The notes beneath the pieces are model-generated. The model was not told the DNA's origin and did not search any database. It saw only the letters and a list, made by a program, of their open reading frames with translations. DNA of 64,000 nucleotides from JACKII01 sp965222315 (lineage in GTDB: Bacteria > Pseudomonadota > Alphaproteobacteria > Bin95): positions 2,914,001-2,978,000 of the forward strand of contig OZ244951.1 of NCBI GenBank assembly GCA_965222315.1, read 5' to 3'. The translations under genes and the position numbers were made by a program. Shown here piece after piece: positions 34,416 to 42,775 of this stretch (positions within the stretch are counted from its first letter, which is position 1; every line of letters starts with the position of its first letter).

Positions 34416-35231
34416 ATGAAACTGACTGCCCAATCACCCGGACCGCAACAGACTGGCATCCCCCAGCGGACCGTGTCAGCACGCCCAGCCCGTGAAATGC
34501 CGTCTGCAACAGCCACGCAGTTCCGGCTTCAGCAAACAGCCGACGCCAGCCCCTACACCCGGCAGTTGCAGCAACTCCAGGCCCTGGCTGGCCAGCCGGT
34601 CTCTCAACTTGCCGCGCTCGACGAGGAAGAAGCCCTGCAAGGCGCTGGCATGGAGGAAGAAGAACCGCTCCAGGGCGCGGGTATGGAAGAAGAAGAACTC
34701 CTGCAGGGCGCCGGCATGGAGGAAGAGGAACCACTCCAGGGGGCCGGTATGGAGGAAGAGGAACCGCTCCAGGGGGCCGGTATGGAGGAAGAGGAACCGC
34801 TCCAGGGGGCCGGTATGGAGGAAGAGGAACCGCTCCAGGGGAAATTCACTTCCGCCCCGGCGCCAGTCCAGCGCGAGGAAGCCCCGGCTCCCAATAACAC
34901 CGGCATGCCGGACAACCTGAAAGCAGGAGTTGAAAGCCTCTCCGGCATGGACATGTCCGGCGTCCGCGTCCACCGGAACTCGCCGGAGCCCGCCAAGGTC
35001 GGCGCCCACGCCTACGCCCAGGGCACCGACATCCATCTCGCCTCCGGCCAGGAGCAGCACCTGCCGCATGAGGCCTGGCACGTGGTGCAACAAGCCCAAG
35101 GCCGCGTACAACCCACCCGTCAGGCCAAGGGCGTCGCCATCAACGACGACACAGGCCTCGAGACGGAGGCGGACGTGATGGGGGCGAAAGCGCTACAGCA
35201 AAAAGTATCACCCGATTCTATGGGCGGCTGA
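34416..35231 (+). CDS. DUF4157 (eCIS-core) protein with HExxH motif and acidic 11-residue repeats
   Basis: The 271-residue protein has a short N-terminal leader with RQLQQLQALAGQP (about 50-62) and six tandem GAGMEEEEPLQ-type repeats (76-141). After a PVQREEAPAPNNTGMP linker comes a DUF4157 domain (about 165-260) with the zinc-protease-like HEAWH at 218-222 (QHLPHEAWHVVQQ) and LETEADVMGAKAL. Proteins of this family accompany extracellular contractile injection systems and polymorphic toxins. A cytosolic, injected or otherwise non-Sec product is implied, since there is no signal peptide. It is 17 bp upstream of the putative toxin gene. No contractile-injection structural gene is in the window. 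Confidence 0.85.
   Translation: MKLTAQSPGPQQTGIPQRTVSARPAREMPSATATQFRLQQTADASPYTRQLQQLQALAGQPVSQLAALDEEEALQGAGMEEEEPLQGAGMEEEELLQGAGMEEEEPLQGAGMEEEEPLQGAGMEEEEPLQGAGMEEEEPLQGKFTSAPAPVQREEAPAPNNTGMPDNLKAGVESLSGMDMSGVRVHRNSPEPAKVGAHAYAQGTDIHLASGQEQHLPHEAWHVVQQAQGRVQPTRQAKGVAINDDTGLETEADVMGAKALQQKVSPDSMGG
34641..34838 (+). repeat. Six tandem 33-bp repeats inside the DUF4157 gene
   Basis: Six in-frame 33-bp units, each encoding GAGMEEEExLQ, run without spacers. The last three units (34740-34838) are identical at the base level while the first three differ at several sites. This implies recent copy-number change by slippage or unequal recombination. A degenerate half-unit (DEEEALQ) precedes them. 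Confidence 0.9.
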
Positions 35232-35248
35232 CGAGGCAGCGTTAGACG

Positions 35249-37000
35249 ATGGCAAGCATCTCTGCCACCCAGGCACAGACGACCAGACCGCTACAGCAAC
35301 CGCCGCCGCGCTCGGCAAACCCACAGCCGGGCAGACACACCAGCCCCGCCGAATACCGCATCCGGCAACTGCAGGAATTGTCCGATCAGACTGCTGCCAC
35401 CCGGGCATTGAACAGTCTGGCTTCAGCAGGCCCCTCCAGTTCCTTCCAGATCGTTCCGGTCCGCCCCGCCCCCGCGCTTCGCACGAGCGCCACTGTTGGG
35501 CCGGTTGCACAGCGGGTCGGCGGGCAGAAATTCGGCCTGGAAGCCGTCGATCCTGGCGAGAATGCCGATGCAGCGGAAGGCCTCGAAGCACTGAAGGCCG
35601 CCCGCACGGCGTACAAGGCCGCGGTAAAGCTGGTGAAAGACAACGCAATCGCGACCTTTCAGGCCGGCGACCAGGCCGACATCGCCAGGCAGGCAGCCTA
35701 TACTCAGGCACTCGCCAATGCAGAAATGACCCCCGCCGGATTGATCGCCCGCCTGCCAGGCGACTTCACGCACGCGGCGGGGACGATCAGCTATAAGGGC
35801 CACCCGGTCGCCCATATAAGAGAAGGGGCCGCCGCCTATGCTCAAAGCACGGCCGCCATTAGCCCTGCCCATTCGGCCATCTACAAACGGCATACCCTGG
35901 ATGGATTGAGCGACAAGGACTATGTCCGCTTCGGTGGCCGCTACCTGCGCAGAACCGCCCACCGCGGCATCACCCCGCCCGAGCGCGCGGCTTATAAAGC
36001 CGGTAACGCGCTAACCCCCATGAATGCTGGGAACGAGACGGTGGGAAGCACGGGCTACAATTTCGATGCCTCGACCGGGGCGGCAACGGCGCGGGAAGAG
36101 GCCGAGGACGGGCCAACCCGCAATGACTTGGCCTGGCTCAATGAAAAGTCGCGACTGGCCCTTGGTGCCGTGCCCAATGACCCGACATTGCTTTCTTTCA
36201 TGCAAACGCGGAAAGGCGTCGGGAAAATTTTCTCCGGGACCTCCACGGACAAGTCCATCACCTCCAATCACGGCGCAGAGTTTACAGGCTACGGCAAAAT
36301 CGACATTGACCTTGCCCAAGTTCCAGAAGCCAGCGTGGCGCACCACTACAAGATGGACGGCTTCACCGGTGCCGGCATCTCCGGCGCCCTGCCTGGTGCC
36401 AGGCGAGGCGGCGACGCGCTTGACTGGGAGGCGGACCGGGCCAACGAATCGGTACTTCGCAACCGCGAAATATTGCTCTCGTCTATCCCCCACGCTGCCG
36501 TTTCGGCCCTGCACGACACGCCCGCTCGTGAGGCCTACGAGACGGAATTCTGCCGCCTGTACCGGGCCGAGTTCAAGCGGCGCTATGTCGAAAGGCTAAA
36601 CCAGGACCATATAAACGCAGGGAATGCCCCAGAACCGCCAGAATATCCCTACATCGAAGACCATTTTACCCAGATGCAGGCTCGAAGGGACTCCACGACG
36701 ATCAATCAGCGCGCCCGTACCGCCGCCGACACAGCGGCAGACGCACGGCGGGACTATTGTGAAGCTTACATAGCGGCGTATAACCGGGCCTGGAAAGAGG
36801 CCTACGAAGATGCGGCATGGGGCGCTCCATTTGCTGCAGTAGCCGATCCGAGCAGCATAGACAGTGTCGACGTTCCTGAGCCTCCGACCATAAACGACGC
36901 AACGATACCTCCCGGAGCAGGTGCCGCTGCAGCAAATAGTCCGGGCGATGTCGCGGGCCAGGCAGCAGGAGCTATTGCTGGCGCAGCCCATGTCTTCTGA
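35249..37000 (+). CDS. Putative effector/toxin partner of the DUF4157 protein, possible ADP-ribosyltransferase domain
   Basis: The 583-residue protein has no signal peptide. Its N-terminus is a disordered leader with YRIRQLQELSDQTAATRAL (about 35-53), echoing the leader of the DUF4157 protein, then GPVAQRVGGQ, also typical of DUF4157-linked proteins. The middle region has three segments in the order of an R-S-E ADP-ribosyltransferase: AHRGITPPE (Arg239), IFSGTSTDKSITSNHGAEF (328-), and ESVLRNREILLSSIP (Glu407, resembling the ExEVLLP strand). The fit is suggestive, not decisive: the residue two before Glu407 is Asn. The C-terminus is Ala/Gly-rich. No immunity-like gene follows. Confidence 0.6.
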   Translation: MASISATQAQTTRPLQQPPPRSANPQPGRHTSPAEYRIRQLQELSDQTAATRALNSLASAGPSSSFQIVPVRPAPALRTSATVGPVAQRVGGQKFGLEAVDPGENADAAEGLEALKAARTAYKAAVKLVKDNAIATFQAGDQADIARQAAYTQALANAEMTPAGLIARLPGDFTHAAGTISYKGHPVAHIREGAAAYAQSTAAISPAHSAIYKRHTLDGLSDKDYVRFGGRYLRRTAHRGITPPERAAYKAGNALTPMNAGNETVGSTGYNFDASTGAATAREEAEDGPTRNDLAWLNEKSRLALGAVPNDPTLLSFMQTRKGVGKIFSGTSTDKSITSNHGAEFTGYGKIDIDLAQVPEASVAHHYKMDGFTGAGISGALPGARRGGDALDWEADRANESVLRNREILLSSIPHAAVSALHDTPAREAYETEFCRLYRAEFKRRYVERLNQDHINAGNAPEPPEYPYIEDHFTQMQARRDSTTINQRARTAADTAADARRDYCEAYIAAYNRAWKEAYEDAAWGAPFAAVADPSSIDSVDVPEPPTINDATIPPGAGAAAANSPGDVAGQAAGAIAGAAHVF

Positions 37001-37069
37001 TTTGCGCGCCTTGACAACTTTTGGAGAAACCCTTCAGGACGCGACCGCGAAGCTTATTTCCAGCGTTGC

Positions 37070-38248
37070 TTACTCAGTAACCTTCGCCATCGATGCCGGT
37101 TCCCCAATCAACCCGGCTTCAGCCAAAACCTCCTCCGTATGCTCGCCAAGCGCCGCGGGCAGGCGGTGGATGCCCACGGGTGTCTTGGAGAACTTCACGC
37201 CCGGCCCCACCAGCGTAATCGGCCCCTCGGTCGGGTGGTCGAATTTCTGGAACAGGCCCACCGCCTCCAGATGCGGATCGTCTGCCAGGTCGCCCAGCGC
37301 CCGTGCAGGGCCCGCCGGCACATCGGCCTCACCCAGCGCCGCCAGCACGGCCTCGGTCTCCCAACGGCTCACGCAGTCGGAGACCATCTCGTATAGCTCG
37401 CCGATTTTCTCGCTGCGGATGGTGTTATCGGTCACGCGCGGGTCGTTCACCATCTCCGGCCGCTGCATCAGCGAGAAGAAGGATTGCCACTGCTTGGTGT
37501 TGTACGGCAGCACGCAGACATAGCCGTCCTTGGTCGCATAAGGCCGCCGGTACTCCACCATGGAGCGCTCATAGCCCGCCGGGCCGAGCGGCGGCTCATA
37601 GGTCTGGCCCGCCTGGTGCTCCACCAGGTTGAAGCCGACCAGGCTTTCCAGCATCGGCACTTCGACCAACTGCCCGTCGCCCGTCCGCTCCCGCGCGAAC
37701 AGGGCGGCAATGGTAGCGTGGGCACAGAATTGGGAGCCGATCTTGTCACAGATCGAGGCGTTGATGAATTTCGGCACGCCGCTGCGCCCGCCCTGCATGT
37801 CGGCCATCCCGCTCATGCCCTGGATGATATCGTCATAGGCCGGCCGCTTCGCGTAGGGGCCGTCCTGGCCAAATCCGACCAGCGCCACATAGATCAGCTT
37901 CGGATTGACCTTGACGCAGTCATCGTAGCCGAGGCCCAGCCGTTCCATCGCGGCGGGCCGCACCGAACTGATCAGCACGTCAGCCGTTTCCGCCAGCTTC
38001 AGCAAAGCGTCGCGATCTTCCGGCTTTTTCAAGTCGAGGACGACCGAGCGCTTGTTGCGGTTCGCGTTCAGGAAGAACGGCCCCATGCCCGGATTGCGCA
38101 AGGGTCCCAGCCCGCGGGTAATGTCCCCTTCCGGCGATTCGATCTTGATCACATCAGCGCCGTAGTCACCCAGAAGCTGGGTTCCGTAGGGACCGAAGCC
38201 AACCGTGGTCAGATCCAGAATCGTAACGCCGTCAAGGGGGCCGGGCAT
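37070..38248 (-). CDS. Class III (CaiB/BaiF) CoA-transferase
   Basis: The 392-residue enzyme has the family N-terminus TILDLTTVGFGPYGTQLLGDYGADVIKIE, NKRSVVLDLKKP, GFGQDGPYAKRPAYDDIIQGMSGMA and the catalytic Asp168 in INASICDKIGSQ. Its sequence is clearly different from the CoA-transferase at 18446, so a different acyl substrate is likely. It stands alone on the minus strand, downstream of the CARDB/RTX gene, from which it is separated by a terminator-like hairpin. Confidence 0.93.
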   Translation of the reverse strand: MPGPLDGVTILDLTTVGFGPYGTQLLGDYGADVIKIESPEGDITRGLGPLRNPGMGPFFLNANRNKRSVVLDLKKPEDRDALLKLAETADVLISSVRPAAMERLGLGYDDCVKVNPKLIYVALVGFGQDGPYAKRPAYDDIIQGMSGMADMQGGRSGVPKFINASICDKIGSQFCAHATIAALFARERTGDGQLVEVPMLESLVGFNLVEHQAGQTYEPPLGPAGYERSMVEYRRPYATKDGYVCVLPYNTKQWQSFFSLMQRPEMVNDPRVTDNTIRSEKIGELYEMVSDCVSRWETEAVLAALGEADVPAGPARALGDLADDPHLEAVGLFQKFDHPTEGPITLVGPGVKFSKTPVGIHRLPAALGEHTEEVLAEAGLIGEPASMAKVTE

Positions 38249-38290
38249 GGCGGGAATCTCCAGTTTGGAAACAAGTGCGGCTCACAAGCA

Positions 38291-38314
38291 AAGGGGCCAG
38301 CAAAGCCGGCCCCT
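38291..38314 (-). terminator. Terminator-like hairpin after the CARDB/RTX gene
   Basis: AGGGGCC (38292-38298) and GGCCCCT (38308-38314) form a 7-bp stem; read on the minus strand it is followed by TTTGCTT. It separates the RTX gene from the CoA-transferase downstream. Confidence 0.6.
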
Positions 38315-38353
38315 ATACCGCCGGATTGCTCCGGCACAGTCAACCAAGTGCGC

Positions 38354-40639
38354 TTAGAATATGAAGTCGTTCGCATCCAAGTCGCTGGTCTGAACGTTCA
38401 GCAGGGTGATCGTACCGCTACCGTCGGAGATCACCGCGTCAGCCCCCACCTGCGACAGGTGGTTTGTCTGCAGGTCCGCAAAATCGGTGATCGCGCTGAC
38501 GTTCACCAGATTGATCTTCTCCAACGCGTTGAACTCGTCAAAATCGTTGACGACTTCCGCGCCGAGACCATCCTGAAAGACAAAGGTGTCATTGCCTGCC
38601 GCCCCGACATAGGTGTCGTTGCCGCCCCGTCCACGCAGGATATCGTTGCCATCCGCGCCAAACAGGATGTTCGAACCAAAGGTTCCGTTCAGGGTGTCAT
38701 TGAAAGCCGACCCGCCGATATTCTCGATCGACGAATAGGTGTCGCCGGCAGCATCGCCAGTGTTGTTGCCCGACACGATGAGGTCGGCCACGACGCCCGT
38801 CCCGGCAGTGGCATAGCTGACGGCATCCGTGCCGCCACCGCCCTGAAGCACATCCGCACCGACACCGCCGATCAGAATGTCGTCATCGGCCTGGCCCGAC
38901 AGGGTGTCGTCGCCACCACCGCCTTGCAGCGTATCGTTGCCGGTGCTGCCGAACAGCACGTTGTCACCACCATCGCCACGCAGAATGTCGTTGAAGAAAC
39001 TGCCCAGCACATTTTCGATGTCGATGAACGTGTCGCCTGCCGCGTCGCCGGTATTGGCGGCCGCATTGGCCAGATCGACGGTCAGGCCGACACCGGAACT
39101 GAGATAGTAGGCCGTATCGATGCCGCTGCCGCCATCCAACACATCGGCACCGGCACCCCCATCAAGGCGGTCGGCCCCCACGCCGCCAAGCAAGGTGTCA
39201 TCCCCGGCACGACCGCGCAGGAAGTCGTTTCCGCTTGCGCCGCCATCCAGGGTATTCGCAGCGAATGTCCCCCAGATCTCGTCGGAGAAGGTGGAGCCCA
39301 CAACGTTTTGAACCTGGGAGTAGCTGTCGCCAGCCGCATCACCCGTATTGTTGGCGGTCAGGATCAGGTCAACCAACAGCACCGAGCTTGCCATGGCATA
39401 GCTGGCCGTGTTCGAGCCAGCGCCGCCGAGCAGTGTGTCGGCGCCCGCACCGCCATTGAGGATATCGTCGCCCGCCATGCCCGACAGCGTATCGTTACCC
39501 GCCCGTCCGAACAGCGTATCGTTGCCGCCCAGGCCACTAATGGTGTTCGCAGCGAACGAACCCCAAAGGACGTCGTCGAACTCGCTGCCGGTCAGGTTCT
39601 GGATCTGGCTGTAAATATCGCCCGCCGCATCGCCGGTATTGTTGCCCGGCAGGGTCAGGTCAGCGGTCACCCCCGCCGCTGCGGTCTCGTAGGAAGCGGT
39701 ATTGACGCCGCCACCGCCTTGCAGGAGATCAGCGCCCGGCCCGCCGGCGAGAATATCATTGCCCGGGCCTCCATTCAGAATATCGGTGCCCAGGCCGGTG
39801 ATGATGGTGTCGTTGCCGTCAAGACCCGAGACATTCTCGTTCTGCCGCGACAGCCGCATATCGATGACGTCGTCGCCATTGGTGGCCGGCGCCGCAACCT
39901 GCACCTGAACCACTTCCGACCAGTTGTTGGTCTCGTCGATTTCCGCCGTCTGGTCCAAATTGTCGGCGAAAATCGCGGCGTAATAGATGCCGGGAGCCAG
40001 ACCCGGGACCGTGATGCCGTTCGTAATCGTCTCCATATTGTTCTCGCCGGGGCTCATCATGCCGCTGACGGGATCGGAGCCGACAAAGAAGTCATTCGTA
40101 TCGACGATCGGGTCTGTCGAGAGATAGAGCGACGACTGCACGCTCGGCGAGGTGGCGTCGCCCTGATTGATCAGGTGCCAATCCACCGACACATTGTCGC
40201 CCTGCTGCCAGACATACGATCCAAACTCCAAGCCTTCAGCGATAAAATCCGCGCCTAACGGTTGCGCGGAAACCGTCACCTGAACGACGTTGGAGGCATT
40301 GTTGGTCTCGTCGGATTCCAACCGGAAATCTTCCGGATCGATATAGACGCCCACATAGTAAGTGCCCGGCGCAATGCTGGCGCTCACCGTGTAGTCCGGA
40401 CGCGGCTCATCCTGGGTGTCGCCCGGGAACATAAACCCGGTGGCGCCGTCGGTTACCAGGAGAGTGTCGCTCGGCGTAATCACATCGTCGGTCGACAGGA
40501 AGACGCCCATGGTTGTTGTGAAGGCGCCCACATCGCCCTGGTTTTCAGCTACCCAGGTCCATGTCAGCACATTGCCGGCCGCCCAGTAAATGGAGTCGAA
40601 ACTAAAGTCCCGTACGATCAGATCGGGTCCGGTCGTCAT
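38354..40639 (-). CDS. CARDB-domain RTX protein (type I secretion substrate)
   Basis: The 761-residue protein has two N-terminal CARDB-type immunoglobulin-like domains (about 1-115 and 125-250, each with LSTD and EIDETNN-like ends). A long RTX region (about 260-690) of GGxGxDxL nonapeptides follows, organised into four larger modules that each contain NTGDAAGDxYSxIxN and GSxFxDxLxG. The C-terminus (DANDFIF) is a typical uncleaved type I secretion signal. There is no signal peptide. The start at 40639 was chosen over 40690 because AGGAGA lies just upstream. Adhesion or a surface-layer role is likely. No HlyB/HlyD genes are adjacent. Confidence 0.85.
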   Translation of the reverse strand: MTTGPDLIVRDFSFDSIYWAAGNVLTWTWVAENQGDVGAFTTTMGVFLSTDDVITPSDTLLVTDGATGFMFPGDTQDEPRPDYTVSASIAPGTYYVGVYIDPEDFRLESDETNNASNVVQVTVSAQPLGADFIAEGLEFGSYVWQQGDNVSVDWHLINQGDATSPSVQSSLYLSTDPIVDTNDFFVGSDPVSGMMSPGENNMETITNGITVPGLAPGIYYAAIFADNLDQTAEIDETNNWSEVVQVQVAAPATNGDDVIDMRLSRQNENVSGLDGNDTIITGLGTDILNGGPGNDILAGGPGADLLQGGGGVNTASYETAAAGVTADLTLPGNNTGDAAGDIYSQIQNLTGSEFDDVLWGSFAANTISGLGGNDTLFGRAGNDTLSGMAGDDILNGGAGADTLLGGAGSNTASYAMASSVLLVDLILTANNTGDAAGDSYSQVQNVVGSTFSDEIWGTFAANTLDGGASGNDFLRGRAGDDTLLGGVGADRLDGGAGADVLDGGSGIDTAYYLSSGVGLTVDLANAAANTGDAAGDTFIDIENVLGSFFNDILRGDGGDNVLFGSTGNDTLQGGGGDDTLSGQADDDILIGGVGADVLQGGGGTDAVSYATAGTGVVADLIVSGNNTGDAAGDTYSSIENIGGSAFNDTLNGTFGSNILFGADGNDILRGRGGNDTYVGAAGNDTFVFQDGLGAEVVNDFDEFNALEKINLVNVSAITDFADLQTNHLSQVGADAVISDGSGTITLLNVQTSDLDANDFIF

Positions 40640-40842
40640 CTCAACACTCTCCTCTGCAGATTTTTTGGTACATTCCTGACGATAGAGCACATGTCTATAC
40701 GCCAGATTCCTTCAAGTGAAATCGTCCTTTACGCTATTAGAAGCTACTTGCCCATGACACAACAGCCGCACCGAAATTCATTGGTTATTATGTGATCTCG
40801 GCTACAGCCCTGCGTCCAATTAGCTAAATACTATAGTAGACG
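40640..40842. promoter_or_regulatory. Upstream region of the CARDB/RTX gene
   Basis: About 200 bp without a gene, between the RTX gene start and the stop of the convergently placed SDR gene; AT content is higher than in the flanks, as expected for a promoter. I cannot identify a confident -35/-10 pair. Confidence 0.35.
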
Positions 40843-41685
40843 TTAGTGACTAACGGGCGCGGGATGTGGCGTCAGTTGCAGTTCATGACTCCATACCGAA
40901 CGATCTTGAATATGCAGATACCAGAATGCATCAGCGATGGCAATCGGGTTGATAACCTCGTCCGGGTTGTCTTGCGCGCGCTTCATCGCCCGCGTGCCGG
41001 GCGAATCGATCAGACCATCGATAATGACGTTGGCAACATGGACCCCGTGCTCCGAGTATTCTTCGGTCAGCACCTGGGCGAGGGTGCGCATCATGACCCG
41101 CGGATAGTAAAGAGAGCCGCCATGCTGGCGCTTCCGCCCGCGCAGCGAGCTTGAATTGTTGGAGATCAGGAATGACCCCTTCCCTGCCTCGCGCATGGCG
41201 GGCAGCACCTCCTTCGCTACCAGGAACGGGCCGCGGCATGCTACGTGCTGGGTGCGGTCGAACAGGTCGGTCGGAATATATTCCAGCAGTTCCTTACCTT
41301 CCGGCAATTCACGCCCGTCATTGTAACCGGCGTTATAGATCAGCACCTCCGGGTTGCCTGCTTCCGCGCGAATGCGGGCAAAGGCGTTCTGGATGGACTC
41401 CTCCGACGACAGATCCAACTCCACCGTCATGCCATCCCCTCCTTGCTCCTTGATCGCCTCTTCCAGTTTGGCGGCATTGGCAGCGGTGCGGGTCGTGACG
41501 ACGGTAAAGTAGCCCTCCGCCGCAAACTTCAGCGCCAGCGCGCCGCCGACGCCCCAGCGCACGCCGACCGGCAAGTGGTCATCGCTCACGCCCTGGCCAT
41601 GCACCAAATGTGTCTGGCGGCCGTCGGCCTGCCATTTGGAGGTGGCGCCAATCACGACGCAGACCGGCTTCTTGGAGGCGTTCAT
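40843..41685 (-). CDS. Atypical short-chain dehydrogenase/reductase
   Basis: The 280-residue protein has an SDR core (LSSEESIQNAFARI, VLIYNAGYNDG, GSFLISNNSSS, HVANVIIDGLIDSPG). Two features are unusual. The glycine-rich NADP motif is split: VVIGATSK is followed by about 25 inserted residues before GVRWGVGGALA. The YxxxK catalytic pair is not recognisable either: the segment reads SLYYPRVMMRTLAQ. The start at 41685 has a GGGAGA box. It is divergent from the hydroxyacid dehydrogenase (121 bp apart). Classical reductase activity is uncertain. Confidence 0.75.
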   Translation of the reverse strand: MNASKKPVCVVIGATSKWQADGRQTHLVHGQGVSDDHLPVGVRWGVGGALALKFAAEGYFTVVTTRTAANAAKLEEAIKEQGGDGMTVELDLSSEESIQNAFARIRAEAGNPEVLIYNAGYNDGRELPEGKELLEYIPTDLFDRTQHVACRGPFLVAKEVLPAMREAGKGSFLISNNSSSLRGRKRQHGGSLYYPRVMMRTLAQVLTEEYSEHGVHVANVIIDGLIDSPGTRAMKRAQDNPDEVINPIAIADAFWYLHIQDRSVWSHELQLTPHPAPVSH

Positions 41686-41806
41686 TGCAATTCTCCCATT
41701 GGATGGTTTCTCGGGAGAGTGGGCCCGCAGAAGATTCCTGTCTAGACAGGTTCCACATGGCGGGCGATGACTGGAGCAACCAAGCACCGCATCAGGCCAG
41801 GAAACC

Positions 41807-42775
41807 ATGGAACCCAGGATCGTCTTCGTCACCCAATTCCCCGATGCCGCCACCGCCGCAGTGGAAATGGCCCCCTCCGGCTTCGACCTCCAAGTCGTGC
41901 CGGCCAAGAGTGCCGAGTACCGCGAAGCCATGGCAGATGCCGAATATCTGGTCGGCTATGTCGATGGATTGGTGAACGAAGAACTGTTCCAGACTGGCCC
42001 GAATCTGAAGCTCGTCCAGCTTCTCTCGGCCGGTTACGATCAGGCCGACCTGCCCGCCGCGAAGGCCGCTGGTGTTCCCGTCTGCAACAATGGCGGCGCG
42101 AACTCGGTTGCGGTGTCGGAGCACGCGATCCTGCTGGCCCTCGCCGTCTCCCGGCAACTGGTCCGCCAACACACGAGTGTGACGGCGGGCAACTGGCGCG
42201 GCAACAGCACGCCGCGCGTCCATGAATTGCGCAACCGGACCATGGGCATCATCGGGCTCGGCACTATCGGCAAAAAGACGGCCCGCCTCGCCCAGGCGTT
42301 CGGCATGAACGTGATCTATTACGACATCGCCCGCCTGCCGGAAGACCGGGAGGATGCGCTGAACGTCCGCTTCCGCCTGCTGAAAGAGCTTCTGCGGGAG
42401 GCCGACGTGGTCAGCCTGCACACGCCGCTGAACGCTTCCACCCGCCACCTTATCGGCGCGGATGAACTGAAGCTGATGAAGTCATCCGCCATCCTGGTCA
42501 ACACCGCCCGCGGGCCGGTGGTGGACGAGGCCGCGCTCTACACCGCGCTCACCGACGGCACCATTTGGGCAGCCGGCCTGGACGTATTCGACCAGGAGCC
42601 GCCGCCCGCCGACAATCCGCTGTTCACGCTCGATAATGTGGTGCTGACCGCCCACCTCGCCGGGCCGACCTTTGAGAGCCAGACCGCCCGCGTGCGCAAC
42701 GCCTTCGACAATGTGCAGCGCGTCGCCCGCGGCGAGACCGCCCTCTGGATCGTGCCGGAGTTGTTGGAAGAATGA
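41807..42775 (+). CDS. D-2-hydroxyacid dehydrogenase
   Basis: The 322-residue NAD(P)-dependent enzyme has the GLGTIGKKTARLA Rossmann motif (about 150-162), substrate Arg in LVNTARGPVVDEAAL, Glu in LDVFDQEPP and His in LTAHLAGPT, the Arg-Glu-His set of the family. It interconverts a 2-hydroxy acid and a 2-oxo acid; glyoxylate/hydroxypyruvate or phosphoglycerate-like substrates are possible. It overlaps the downstream flavoprotein gene by 4 bp (ATGA, 42772-42775), so the two very likely act in one pathway. Confidence 0.92.
   Translation: MEPRIVFVTQFPDAATAAVEMAPSGFDLQVVPAKSAEYREAMADAEYLVGYVDGLVNEELFQTGPNLKLVQLLSAGYDQADLPAAKAAGVPVCNNGGANSVAVSEHAILLALAVSRQLVRQHTSVTAGNWRGNSTPRVHELRNRTMGIIGLGTIGKKTARLAQAFGMNVIYYDIARLPEDREDALNVRFRLLKELLREADVVSLHTPLNASTRHLIGADELKLMKSSAILVNTARGPVVDEAALYTALTDGTIWAAGLDVFDQEPPPADNPLFTLDNVVLTAHLAGPTFESQTARVRNAFDNVQRVARGETALWIVPELLEE

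Noticed and set aside
34641..34838. CRISPR array
   Set aside because: The 33-bp units are contiguous with no spacers, lie in frame within a coding sequence, and no cas gene is present.
34416..37000. A complete extracellular contractile injection system
   Set aside because: Only the DUF4157 protein and a putative effector are present; no sheath, tube, baseplate or AAA ATPase gene is found.
37484..40258. A 924-residue plus-strand open frame opposite the CoA-transferase and CARDB/RTX genes
   Set aside because: Its repeats are only the antisense image of the RTX nonapeptides and it spans two unrelated minus-strand genes with clear family motifs.
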